From an uncultured Verrucomicrobiota bacterium (lineage in GTDB: Bacteria; Verrucomicrobiota; Verrucomicrobiia; Limisphaerales; UBA9464), in the NCBI GenBank assembly GCA_903939515.1, contig CAJAHH010000049.1, positions 1 through 64,000 of the forward strand: a stretch of 64,000 bases of DNA. Direction: 5' to 3'. The translations under genes were made by a program, and so were the position numbers. Under the pieces are notes generated by a model that worked only from the letters and a program-made list of their open reading frames with translations, did not search any database and was not told the origin of the DNA. Positions 7,909 to 18,426 of this stretch are shown here, piece by piece; the first letter of the stretch is position 1, and each line of letters starts with the position of its first letter.

Positions 7909-8793
7909 TTACCAACGCACGCTCTCGAGATACTTTAGCGACTGGGGGATTTGCTCCACGCTCGAGGCCGATTCATCCTCGAGGAAGTAGTGCTTCACAC
8001 CCGACTTCTGGGCCGCCTTCAGGATCTTGGGCCAGTCCATTTGACCGGTTCCCAGTGCCACATCGTTGTTAGGATCGGTTCCGCCATTGTGGAAACCCGT
8101 CGGTACGCCCTTCTTCAGGTCTTTCAAATGCATCAACTCCCAACGACCGGGATACTTGGCCAGCCAAGCGGCGGGATCTTCACCGGGGTATTGGACCCAA
8201 AGGATGTCCATTTCGAAGGCCACGTAGCGCGAGTCGGTCTCCCGAATAAGAATGTCCATCGCCTTCTGCCCTGAACTATTCTGATGTTTGAATTCATAAC
8301 CGTGGCAGTGGTAGAAAACCTTGATCCCATGGGCAGCCAGGGCCTTTCCGGCCTTGTTGAAATCAGCCGCCGCTTTGTGGGCTGCCTCGATGTCGAACTC
8401 GCCTTTGCCCTTAATCCAGGCCGCGCCCACATACCTGATCCCCAACTCCTGACATTCCTTGGCCACTGCCTCGGTGTCACCAGTGATGCGATCCATGGGG
8501 AAATGACCAGCGATGGGCTTTAAGCCTGCTTGGTCCAACATTTGGCGGAATGCGGGATTCTTCAGGTTGTAGTTGCCGGCCAACTCGACCTCCTGAATGC
8601 CAAAACCTTTCACCGTCCCAATGCTCTGGGGAACGCTGCGGGTGAACTGGGCTCGAAGGCTGTAGAGTTGGATGCCCACCGGACCGTGGAAATCGGACCC
8701 GGTACCAACCGCCGGACTGTGGGTGGAGCAACCCACGGTGACCCAGGCGGCCACCAATGCAGTCCAAATGTAATGACGAAACGAAGTCTTCAT
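7909..8793 (-). CDS. Sugar phosphate isomerase/epimerase-fold lipoprotein
   Basis: A 294-residue protein of the xylose-isomerase-like TIM-barrel superfamily. It starts with a lipoprotein-like signal (MKTSFRHYIWTALVAAWVTVGCS), so it is probably exported. Barrel hallmarks include GPVGIQLYSLR, FGIQEVELAG, KVFYHCHGYEF, YVAFEMDILWVQYPGED, WELMHLKDLKKG and LGTGQMDWPKIL, with acidic and His residues at the strand ends where metal is bound in this family. Such exported family members are abundant in Planctomycetes and Verrucomicrobia and are thought to act on sugars; the substrate cannot be read from sequence. Confidence 0.85.
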   Translation of the reverse strand: MKTSFRHYIWTALVAAWVTVGCSTHSPAVGTGSDFHGPVGIQLYSLRAQFTRSVPQSIGTVKGFGIQEVELAGNYNLKNPAFRQMLDQAGLKPIAGHFPMDRITGDTEAVAKECQELGIRYVGAAWIKGKGEFDIEAAHKAAADFNKAGKALAAHGIKVFYHCHGYEFKHQNSSGQKAMDILIRETDSRYVAFEMDILWVQYPGEDPAAWLAKYPGRWELMHLKDLKKGVPTGFHNGGTDPNNDVALGTGQMDWPKILKAAQKSGVKHYFLEDESASSVEQIPQSLKYLESVRW

Positions 8794-8906
8794 GGAAGAG
8801 CCAGAGTCAACCTCATCGGGTCGGTCTGGCGCAACCGGGGAATAACCCGCTTTGGCGCTCTTTCCTCAATCACCACCACACCCAATCACCACGGTGTCGT
8901 CTGCCT

Positions 8907-10022
8907 TCAGCTCATGCGCATCGGCATGATTACATACAGAAACGGCTCATTGGTCTTCAAAACACCCGGGCTGAGCTCATCAATGAGTTCAAAATAAACC
9001 TCATCGGTATCCAACGCCTTCAGGGGATCCATTAAATAACCCGGGTTGAACGCGATGGCGAAATCTTTGCCTTGGTACTTGATGGCTACCGTTTGCCGAG
9101 CTTCGCCGACCTCTGGAGCATTGGCAGTGATGGCCAACTGATTGCGGCTGAAGGTCAACTTCACCGAATTCTGCTTATCGGTGGTCATGATCTCAGCCAG
9201 TCGGAGCGACTTGAGAAATTCTTCTCGATTGAGCGGCACCCGTTCCAACGGTTCGGCAGGAATCACCTGACGATAATTCGGATACACTCCATCCACCAAT
9301 TTGGTGACCAAGATCGCCGACACGGCGCCTTCGGTGGTGGGCTTCGTTGCGAACGAGGCCTGATTCTCAGTGAATTTGACCTCCACATTCCCGCCACCCT
9401 GGAGCAAGCGGGTCAATTCATTGATCGCTTTGGTGGGAAGGATGAAATCGGCCTGGTTGTCTGCTGAAATCTCGAATTCCTCTTCGCACAAGGCCAGCCG
9501 GCGGCCATCGGTAGCCACCAAGATCAGCTTGTTTTCCTTGAGGCTGATGTAAATGCCGTTGAGCACAAACCGGCTCTCGTCGGTTGAAACCGCAAAGCTC
9601 GTCTTGCGAAGCATTCCTTTGAGTTTGTCCTGAGGAATGACCACCGTGCGATTTTGTGCAAACACCGGCAGCGGAGGAAACTCCTCGGCGGCCAAACCGT
9701 TGACCTTGAAGAATGCGCTTCCGGCTCGGATTGAGGCCACGGACTTCTCATCAACCTCGATCTCGATCTCCGTAGCCATGAGCTCCCGGGTGATATCGAC
9801 CAGCTTCTTCACTGGCAGCGTTGCCCGACCCGGCTGCTCCACGGTGGCGGCCACCGAACAGGTGATCGTCACGTCTAAATCGGTGGCGGTCAGCGAGAGG
9901 CGCCCTTCGCCCGTCTCCAACAGGACATTGGACAAGATGGGCAGCGTGGATCGCGACCCGACAATGTTCTGCACGGCCTGAAGGCCAACGAGCAGCTGAT
10001 CCTTGGCGATCGTTAGTTTCAT
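8907..10022 (-). CDS. dnaN: DNA polymerase III beta subunit (sliding clamp)
   Basis: The 371-residue clamp that encircles DNA as a dimer and tethers the replicative polymerase. The N-terminus (MKLTIAKDQLLVGLQAVQNIVGSRSTLPILSNVLLE) and the blocks FAVSTDESRFVLNGIY, LVATDGRRLAL, GVYPNYRQVIP and the C-terminal YVIMPMRM are family hallmarks; the last forms the partner-binding pocket edge. dnaN normally lies beside dnaA and recF near the origin. Here it is flanked by a lipoprotein gene and, divergently, a pterin dehydratase gene, so the usual dnaA-dnaN-recF order is not kept. Confidence 0.97.
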   Translation of the reverse strand: MKLTIAKDQLLVGLQAVQNIVGSRSTLPILSNVLLETGEGRLSLTATDLDVTITCSVAATVEQPGRATLPVKKLVDITRELMATEIEIEVDEKSVASIRAGSAFFKVNGLAAEEFPPLPVFAQNRTVVIPQDKLKGMLRKTSFAVSTDESRFVLNGIYISLKENKLILVATDGRRLALCEEEFEISADNQADFILPTKAINELTRLLQGGGNVEVKFTENQASFATKPTTEGAVSAILVTKLVDGVYPNYRQVIPAEPLERVPLNREEFLKSLRLAEIMTTDKQNSVKLTFSRNQLAITANAPEVGEARQTVAIKYQGKDFAIAFNPGYLMDPLKALDTDEVYFELIDELSPGVLKTNEPFLYVIMPMRMS

Positions 10023-10147
10023 GTTCGGCTTACTATCAGTGGAGAGTCTTCAAAGAGAAAGTCCTTAGTAAGGACGGTGAACAAACCCTACAACCTGAGC
10101 AAACCCCAGTAAACAGGGCTGATAAAAGATTTTCCATCGGTGAACTG

Positions 10148-10229
10148 TTTTGGGAACAACCCGGGCTGAAGGCTGAAACAGCGGTTGTTGGCTCCCTATT
10201 GGCACCCCGTTGGACCGTTGTTCCCAAAA
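10148..10229. repeat. 13-bp inverted repeat in the dnaN upstream region
   Basis: TTTTGGGAACAAC (10148-10160) is matched exactly by its complement GTTGTTCCCAAAA (10217-10229), with 56 bases between. The pair sits between the divergent dnaN and pterin-dehydratase genes, where promoters for both are expected, so the arms could be operator half-sites or the base of a long stem. No DnaA box (TTATCCACA type) was seen in the region, so an origin is not supported. Confidence 0.5.
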
Positions 10230-10295
10230 TCCTGCGAAGAACTTCCTGCGCGCGAAGCTTGAACCCGAAGAACTCGTTCGTACGGTTTGTATCGA

Positions 10296-10610
10296 ATGGA
10301 AGCGATCAACAGCGATGGAACCGCTGATATCCGGGGCTGGACGTTGGAAGGCCGATGTTTGGTCCGAACAGAAGTGTTTACTGATTTCCGAGCCGCGATG
10401 CTCTGGGTCAACCGGGTTGCCTGTTTGGCTGAGCAACGAAATCACCATCCGGACATCCATATCCGTTGGAATCGAGTCACCTTGAAGTTGAGCACGCATG
10501 AACAGGATGCTTTGACCGACCGGGATTGGTCCTGGATTAAGGCCGCTGAGACCGATTTGGTTGTCGATGCGAATGGATCGTTGAAAAGGGATAGCCAAGA
10601 GGCTTTTTAA
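10296..10610 (+). CDS. Pterin-4-alpha-carbinolamine dehydratase
   Basis: A 104-residue protein of the PCD/DCoH family, which dehydrates 4a-hydroxy-tetrahydropterin to recycle the pterin cofactor of aromatic amino acid hydroxylases. The active-site block NHHPDIHI, the following WNRVTLKLSTHEQDALTDRD and the N-terminal GWTLEGRCLVRTEVFTDF fit the family and its usual length of about 95-115 residues. The ATG at 10296 is chosen; a TTG three codons earlier is possible. No hydroxylase gene is nearby, so its partner is unknown; in many bacteria the family has other, poorly defined roles. Confidence 0.9.
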   Translation: MEAINSDGTADIRGWTLEGRCLVRTEVFTDFRAAMLWVNRVACLAEQRNHHPDIHIRWNRVTLKLSTHEQDALTDRDWSWIKAAETDLVVDANGSLKRDSQEAF

Positions 10611-10630
10611 GGACAAAAAAAAGCGACCAC

Positions 10631-11647
10631 TTAATCTTTGGTCAGAAAAAATCCGCGTTGCTTGGTCGAGACCGGATAGCCGGCTCGATCTAAAATCTGC
10701 AGCATGTCTTCCCAAACTTTTCGTTTTTCTGAAAGGGCCTGATTTCGAAGCAGGTACGCTGGATGATAAGTAGGCATGAGCGGTATCCCTCGATAGTTTT
10801 GCCAAGCGCCCCGCAGTTGGGCGATACCGGTCGTTCCTTTACCCAAGAGACCTTCCACAGCGCTAGCACCCAAAGCCACCAAGACGCGGGGCTGAACTAA
10901 GTCGATTTGCCGTTCAAGCCATGGCAGACACGTCGAAACCTCGTCGGGCCTAGGTTTGCGATTGCCCACCGAATCTCCGGGAGTGTCCGGGCGACATTTG
11001 ACGATATTGGTTATAAATACCGAATCCCGACCCAAACCCATCGCCGTGAGAATCTTGGTGAGCAGTTCTCCAGCTGGACCGGTAAAGGGTTCACCACTCA
11101 AATCTTCTTCGACCCCGGGAGCTTCGCCGACAAACAAGATCTTGGCCTGGATGTCGCCGACGCCAAAGACCACCGAATGGCGAGAGGTAGCGAGATGGGA
11201 GCAGCGGGAGCAGGCAAGAATTTCTGCCCGGAGTTCGGCCACAGCAGCGGCTCTGGCCTCAGGCGGCAAGGGAGGTGGTAACGGAGCGGCAACGAGGGAA
11301 TTTTTCGGACTAAAAGAGGCAGAGGGAAGGGCTGAAACGGCCTTCGACCACCGTGACACGGCCGCCTCAGAACGGACGGCGGTAGGAACAACAAACGACC
11401 GAGGAGACGCGGAGGCCAAACGCTCCGGCGGAACAAAAGACATCGAAGAATCCTGAATTGCGGGCCCAGTCGGTTTGGCAGCCTCGCGACGCACCAGCGA
11501 AGGAAGGGGATTAAGAGGCTTTAGAGCGGGGCTAACAATTGAAAGGAGGGTTTCGCGACGCACCGGTACCCAACCAGCACCTCGGTCTTTCAAGGTCTCC
11601 AGATGGGCGATGGTCGCATCCAACAATTGCAAGTAAGCAGAAGACAT
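10631..11647 (-). CDS. Uracil-DNA glycosylase, family 4/5 type with iron-sulfur cluster
   Basis: Base-excision repair enzyme removing uracil from DNA. The C-terminal 210 residues hold the family-4 layout: cluster cysteines CSRC near the start of the domain, the GEAPG motif after VVFGVGDIQAKILFV, FTGPAGELLTKIL, the third cysteine in NIVKCRPD, the fourth in CLPWLERQI, and the terminal MPTYHPAYLLR with the catalytic-loop His. The N-terminal 125 residues are Pro/Ala/Ser-rich and poorly conserved, a common feature of long bacterial members. The ATG at 11647 (MSSAYLQLLD) is preferred over one at 11683. Convergent with the pterin dehydratase gene, 20 bases away. Confidence 0.9.
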   Translation of the reverse strand: MSSAYLQLLDATIAHLETLKDRGAGWVPVRRETLLSIVSPALKPLNPLPSLVRREAAKPTGPAIQDSSMSFVPPERLASASPRSFVVPTAVRSEAAVSRWSKAVSALPSASFSPKNSLVAAPLPPPLPPEARAAAVAELRAEILACSRCSHLATSRHSVVFGVGDIQAKILFVGEAPGVEEDLSGEPFTGPAGELLTKILTAMGLGRDSVFITNIVKCRPDTPGDSVGNRKPRPDEVSTCLPWLERQIDLVQPRVLVALGASAVEGLLGKGTTGIAQLRGAWQNYRGIPLMPTYHPAYLLRNQALSEKRKVWEDMLQILDRAGYPVSTKQRGFFLTKD

Positions 11648-11754
11648 CGGGTCCGAACTCCACAGTCTAATCAATCGGATCATTTGCCAAGCGCCGTTGA
11701 CCCGGCTCGAGATGGAGTGATGCTTCGACCAGACAAACCCACACCAGAAGACCC

Positions 11755-13182
11755 ATGAGCATCTACGGTATCAGGAAAACCAAAATCATCGCCACACTTG
11801 GCCCGGCCACCGATTCGCCAGAGATGTTGGAGCGCCTCATTCTAGCTGGGGTAAATGTCCTCAGGCTCAACATGAGTCACGCCAAACCGGAATGGGTGCG
11901 ACGCGTGGTCCAAGACATTCGCGGTTTGTCCGAACGGCATCAGCGGGCCATCGGAATTCTTTTGGACACTCAAGGTCCGTCGATTCGGACCGGCGATGTT
12001 GCCGAAAAAATTTCGTTGTCAGTGGGAGAGCGGTTCACCTTCACGGTCCGCGGAAAGATTCCGGCCCAGGGCAAGTGGACCAGCGTCGGTTACGATCAAT
12101 TTGCCGACGACGTGCATGCCGGCGACACGCTGATCGTGGACAACGGGGAAATGAAGATGCGGATTTTGTCGAAGACGGCAGACACCGTGGAATGTGAAGT
12201 CCTCACCGACGGAACCTTAGGCAGTCGTCGGCATATTAATTTGCCTGGGGTCCACGTTTCGCTCCCTGCGCTAACAGAAAAGGACAAGGAAGACATCCAA
12301 CTGGGACTCGAGGTCGGCGTCGACTACATCGCCTTGAGTTTCGTGCGCGAATCTAAGGACATCGAGTTACTGAGGGCCTTTCTGAAACAACACCCTTCGG
12401 CCCACCAACCGCAAATTGTTGCCAAGATTGAGCACCAGTTCGCGGTCAATCATTTTGATGCGATCGCCCGAGAAGCCGATGTGATCATGGTGGCCCGCGG
12501 CGATTTGGGAATAGAGTGCAACTATGAGGAGTTGCCCATCATTCAGCGGCGAATCGTCAAAACCTGTCAGCAACTGGGCCGACCCGTGATCGTGGCCACC
12601 CACATGTTGGAGAGCATGATCCAAAGTCCGACGCCCACCCGGGCCGAAATTACAGACGTGGCGAATGCGGTCTACGAGCAGAGCGACGCCATCATGCTCA
12701 GTGGTGAGACCACCGTCGGAAAACATCCCCTGGGTTGCATCGAGGTCATGGACACGATCGCCCGACGCATCGAGCGCAGTGGTGGGACTAACTATCAGGA
12801 AAAAGCCGAGCTCACGTCTTCGCGACAGAAGTTAGTACGGAGTGCCGTGGGGCTCGCCGATGACATCAAAGCCGATGCAATGTTGATCTTCACCAAACGA
12901 GGCCACATGGCTCGGTTTGCCTCATGGATGCGGCCGCGCCATTCGGTTGTTTATGCGTTCACCGATCGATGGCCCACCGCCGATGGGATGACCTTGCTGC
13001 GCGGAGTCATTCCCCGGGTGGTGGCGTTTAATTCTCAAGATCCGGATCGAACCGTCGATGCGGCAGTCGCCCAACTGATGAACGACGGATTACTGCGACG
13101 CGGTAATACAGTTGTCGTTGTCACCAACATGGCTTCCGGAGAGCGGATCGTGGATGGAGTGAAGATCCGAGCGCTTGACTGA
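11755..13182 (+). CDS. pyk: Pyruvate kinase
   Basis: Glycolytic enzyme converting phosphoenolpyruvate and ADP to pyruvate and ATP; 475 residues, standard length. N-terminal TKIIATLGPAT and VLRLNMSHA, then the active-site region AKIEHQFAVNHFD, the metal-site MVARGDLGIE, and HMLESMIQSPTPTRAEITDVANAV with IMLSGETTVGKHP. The C-terminal domain follows to residue 475. It starts 107 bases from the divergent uracil-DNA glycosylase gene. A UbiA-type gene follows after 29 bases on the same strand and may be co-transcribed. Confidence 0.97.
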   Translation: MSIYGIRKTKIIATLGPATDSPEMLERLILAGVNVLRLNMSHAKPEWVRRVVQDIRGLSERHQRAIGILLDTQGPSIRTGDVAEKISLSVGERFTFTVRGKIPAQGKWTSVGYDQFADDVHAGDTLIVDNGEMKMRILSKTADTVECEVLTDGTLGSRRHINLPGVHVSLPALTEKDKEDIQLGLEVGVDYIALSFVRESKDIELLRAFLKQHPSAHQPQIVAKIEHQFAVNHFDAIAREADVIMVARGDLGIECNYEELPIIQRRIVKTCQQLGRPVIVATHMLESMIQSPTPTRAEITDVANAVYEQSDAIMLSGETTVGKHPLGCIEVMDTIARRIERSGGTNYQEKAELTSSRQKLVRSAVGLADDIKADAMLIFTKRGHMARFASWMRPRHSVVYAFTDRWPTADGMTLLRGVIPRVVAFNSQDPDRTVDAAVAQLMNDGLLRRGNTVVVVTNMASGERIVDGVKIRALD

Positions 13183-13211
13183 AGCGGGCCGTCAGAAGGG
13201 AATCCCCGATC

Positions 13212-14072
13212 TTGAGTTCCACAACCCCATCATGGAGATCTTGGCTGATCCTCGCCCGGGCCTCTAATTTGCCGACGGTGTGGTCCAATTGTCTGGCGGC
13301 AGGGGTCTTGGGAGGAGGGCTGGAATTCGGCCGAATGGGCGCGGTTTTAGTATCAGCCAGTTTGATTTACATCGGAGGCATGATCTTGAACGACGCGTTC
13401 GACGCCGAGTTTGACCGACAGTTCCGACGGGAGAGGCCCATACCCTCGGGAGCGGTTTCCGAGCTTCGAGTCTGGCAGGCGGGGTGGTCTCTCATCGTGG
13501 CCGGCGTCATTGGGTTGGCGGTGCAGGGCTGGTGGACCACGTTCTTCGTCGGACTGCTGGCCGGGTCGGTCATCCTCTACGATTGGATCCACAAGCGAGT
13601 GACGCTCTCCCCGGTGTTAATGGCAGCCTGTCGTTTCTTCCTCTTCCTGACGGTGGCATCGGTCGGGGAACGCGGAGTCACCGGAGAAGTCGTGTGGGCA
13701 GCCTTGGCGCTGTCGGCGTGGATCGTGGGCCTGAGCTACATTGCACGACGGGAAAGCCGGAGGGGTCCGATGGCCTATTGGCCATTGGTATTTTTGGCGA
13801 TACCCGGACTTTTGGCCGGATTGGTCCATGGAGACGATCCGGGCTTGGGCGTAATTTTAACCGGACTTTTGGCGCTGACTTGGACCGTCTGGAGTCTGAG
13901 CCATACCGTGGGTCGGGCCCAACCCCACTTCGGCCGAACTGTCTCCGGACTTTTGGCCGGCATTTGTTTGGTAGACGTGCTCGCCATCGCCCCCGATCCC
14001 AGCGGGATGGGACTGTATGTGGGGCTCTTCATCCTTTCGCTCTTGGCTCAGCGGTTCATTCCGGCCACCTGA
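13212..14072 (+). CDS. UbiA-family prenyltransferase
   Basis: An integral-membrane aromatic prenyltransferase-like protein of 286 residues, with about eight or nine hydrophobic segments. The first Asp-rich motif is present as NDAFDAEFD (the NDxxDxxxD form that binds Mg-prenyl diphosphate), preceded by RASNLPTVWSN and followed by RRERPIPSGAVS; the second motif region is YDWIHKRVTLSPVLMAACR. This pattern is closest to the UbiA/EboC group rather than to ubiquinone or haem O enzymes; the product is not deducible. The start is a TTG. Three copies of CCGGACTTTTGGC recur at about 13804, 13860 and 13944, encoding repeated GLL segments. Confidence 0.85.
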   Translation: MSSTTPSWRSWLILARASNLPTVWSNCLAAGVLGGGLEFGRMGAVLVSASLIYIGGMILNDAFDAEFDRQFRRERPIPSGAVSELRVWQAGWSLIVAGVIGLAVQGWWTTFFVGLLAGSVILYDWIHKRVTLSPVLMAACRFFLFLTVASVGERGVTGEVVWAALALSAWIVGLSYIARRESRRGPMAYWPLVFLAIPGLLAGLVHGDDPGLGVILTGLLALTWTVWSLSHTVGRAQPHFGRTVSGLLAGICLVDVLAIAPDPSGMGLYVGLFILSLLAQRFIPAT

Positions 14073-14217
14073 TCGCAAGATGAGACCGCCGCGACCAGAC
14101 ACGGGTGGAATCCAACTTTAGGTGTAACCCGAGAGGGTCCGGGCCAAAGCATCCGAGGATTACAGGAGCTGGATTACTTTCCTTTTGGCGAGGACGCGGT
14201 CCAAGTCCATACTTCGG

Positions 14218-16385
<2,168 letters not shown>

Positions 16386-16514
16386 GCCGGAGTCGTTGAG
16401 CTCAGCCGCAACGATGCAGTTGCAGACCGTATCGTTGCGGCAACCCTCGAGTCGATTGAACCGGTTCCGAGCTCTGATTCAGACCGAACGCCCAGAGTGA
16501 TTGGGACTAGCAGT

Positions 16515-16850
16515 TCAGGCCTTGCGCACGAAGCAGGCTTTGAGACCGAGGGCGACCCCATCGATCTTGCAGGAAATTTCGTGATCTTCATCCACCAGAC
16601 GGATGGGCTTGGATTTTGATCCGCCTTTGAGAACCCCGGAGGAACCACGCAGGGGAAGGTCTTTGATGAGGATTACGCAGTCGCCGTCATTGAGCACGGT
16701 GCCATGAGCATCCTTCACAATCCGGGGTCCGTCTGGGGCCTCGGCTTCCGTTGCGCGTTCCCACTCATGCCCGCAAGTGAGGCACTCCCATTTCGCGGGG
16801 TGTTCCATCACATCGGTCATCTCACACATCGGGCAGGCAGGCTTACTCAT
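16515..16850 (-). CDS. PhnA/YjdM-like zinc-ribbon protein
   Basis: A 111-residue protein of the PhnA family. An N-terminal zinc ribbon (CPMC, then CLTCGHEW) is followed by the compact C-terminal domain VLNDGDCVILIKDLPLRGSSGVLKGGSKSKPIRLVDEDHEISCKIDGVALGLKACFVRK, given here only as its pattern of short blocks. Originally linked with alkylphosphonate uptake by its location in E. coli, it is not the phosphonoacetate hydrolase of that name and its role is unclear. No phn genes are nearby. Convergent with thiC. Confidence 0.9.
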   Translation of the reverse strand: MSKPACPMCEMTDVMEHPAKWECLTCGHEWERATEAEAPDGPRIVKDAHGTVLNDGDCVILIKDLPLRGSSGVLKGGSKSKPIRLVDEDHEISCKIDGVALGLKACFVRKA

Positions 16851-16902
16851 CCAACCAACAGGCTATCTGGGCCGAGGTGCGGATGGAAACCGAATCCGGG
16901 TC

Positions 16903-18282
16903 TCAAAAAGTGACGGTACACTCCACCCACGCATAAAGGGTGGCGCCATTTGGATTCGCATTCGGGGCATTTTGGAGAAAGGAGCCCTTGAAGAGAGTGG
17001 CCACACCGGTATCGAGGCGACAGTTACCCGGAAGGATGTCCCAGCGGATCCGAGCTTCCAGTGGTTGTCCTACATACGATCCAGAAAATCCGGAGGAATC
17101 CCGTACCCCAGCGGCAGTGAAGGCGTCGAAGGGACTTTCCAACCAAATCCATCGGTGGCTCAGAGTGGTTTCCAGAGTCTTGGTGGGTCGGATGGAACCC
17201 CGAATTTCTGGTGATCTGAGGTTGGCTCGGGCAATGGCGCCGTAGAGGCCGGTGGGGCCAAATTCAAAGCGGCGGGCTCCGAAGAGCGTGTCGAAGCGCT
17301 GGTTCTGCCCATCATTGGGGTTGCGATCGCCGCTGGCTTGGTCGACGCGAACACCCAATCGAGGTGTGCCGCGGGCCTCCCACGTATACCCGGCCCCGCT
17401 TTGGAACATCCAAGCGGTGTGGTCGAGATCGGCGGACAGGCCGGTTCCCGATCGCGAAGAGCCTCGCTGCAAGGACGCTTCTGCCTCGAAATCCCATTGG
17501 CCGGGTTTGGCATTGCGGAAGAAACGACTTCCGGTTGTGTGCAATCGTCGATGGCGACGCGAGGGGTCGGCGTCTTCAAAAAGGCCTAACCAGTAGGCTT
17601 CAACCCGGGCGTCCAACCCAAGGCGGCGAGAGGTCGCATACACGCCATAGAATTGTTGACCGAAACTCTGAGTGTCGGCGGTGATCTGGTTGTCGAGTAG
17701 GGACGGAGCATCTTCGGGAAGACGTTGGACCGGCAGGAAGGCAACGCTTCGAATGGAGGCGTCGGAATCACCCGTCCAAAGCCAATCGACACCGGTGAAT
17801 GAATTGATGGTGTTGCGATAGGCGTTGCGCGCCACCAGTCGCCGATTGCCCAAATCGAGGGTTTCGCGACCGAACTGGATTCGGTGCTTGCCGCCGGAGA
17901 AGAGGGGGCCGGCATCCCAACGAACCTGAGCCTGAAGCAAATCCACAGCATTGACCTGCGTTGTGTCGATAGCGCTGCCCGAATCGGAGAGGTACTGCCT
18001 AGAATCCAGGACTTCACCCAACAACCCCACCGGTTCGGTTTTGATTTGTCCGAGCAGGCTGGTTCGGAGCGCCAGCGCCTGGTCGCTGCCCGGACGCCCG
18101 GTGCGAAAATTGTTGCCGAGAGATTCGTACCGAAGCCGTTGTTCCAGGCCAATATCCGCCCACTCAGGAAGATCGAGTGCCGAGCGAAGACGCCAGGGAC
18201 CCTCAGCGGCTAGGGCAGAGAACCCCGCCAACATCAGACAAAGATATCGAAAACCCGATGGGCAAAAGTTCAAGGTGATCAC
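16903..18282 (-). CDS. Outer-membrane beta-barrel porin, alginate-export-family type
   Basis: A 459-residue exported protein with a signal peptide (FRYLCLMLAGFSALAA) and a body of alternating amphipathic strands ending in aromatic residues, with WVECTVTF at the C-terminus, the terminal Phe favoured by outer-membrane barrels. The segment KHRIQFGRETLDLGNRRLVARNAYRNTINSFTG, used here as a guide in short form GRETLDLGNRRLVA, matches the alginate-export (AlgE-like) family. Likely forms a channel for anionic polysaccharide or sugar acids; the substrate is inferred only. It starts with GTG. The adjacent divergent gene is a large beta-helix protein. Confidence 0.75.
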   Translation of the reverse strand: MITLNFCPSGFRYLCLMLAGFSALAAEGPWRLRSALDLPEWADIGLEQRLRYESLGNNFRTGRPGSDQALALRTSLLGQIKTEPVGLLGEVLDSRQYLSDSGSAIDTTQVNAVDLLQAQVRWDAGPLFSGGKHRIQFGRETLDLGNRRLVARNAYRNTINSFTGVDWLWTGDSDASIRSVAFLPVQRLPEDAPSLLDNQITADTQSFGQQFYGVYATSRRLGLDARVEAYWLGLFEDADPSRRHRRLHTTGSRFFRNAKPGQWDFEAEASLQRGSSRSGTGLSADLDHTAWMFQSGAGYTWEARGTPRLGVRVDQASGDRNPNDGQNQRFDTLFGARRFEFGPTGLYGAIARANLRSPEIRGSIRPTKTLETTLSHRWIWLESPFDAFTAAGVRDSSGFSGSYVGQPLEARIRWDILPGNCRLDTGVATLFKGSFLQNAPNANPNGATLYAWVECTVTF

Positions 18283-18426
18283 GAAACCCGCCTCGGATCA
18301 AAAAGACTGAACGACCGTTGGAGAAGCCTTTTTCGGAGCGGCGTTGGAATTAAACGCTCGACGGCATCGAAGCGGGGCGTAACAACCGAACCCAGCCGTC
18401 GCGCTGCCGGAACGGTTCGATCCACT

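Noticed and set aside
13804-13957. Three copies of CCGGACTTTTGGC in the UbiA-type gene
   Set aside because: They encode repeated GLL segments of membrane helices; codon bias and hydrophobic repeats explain them.
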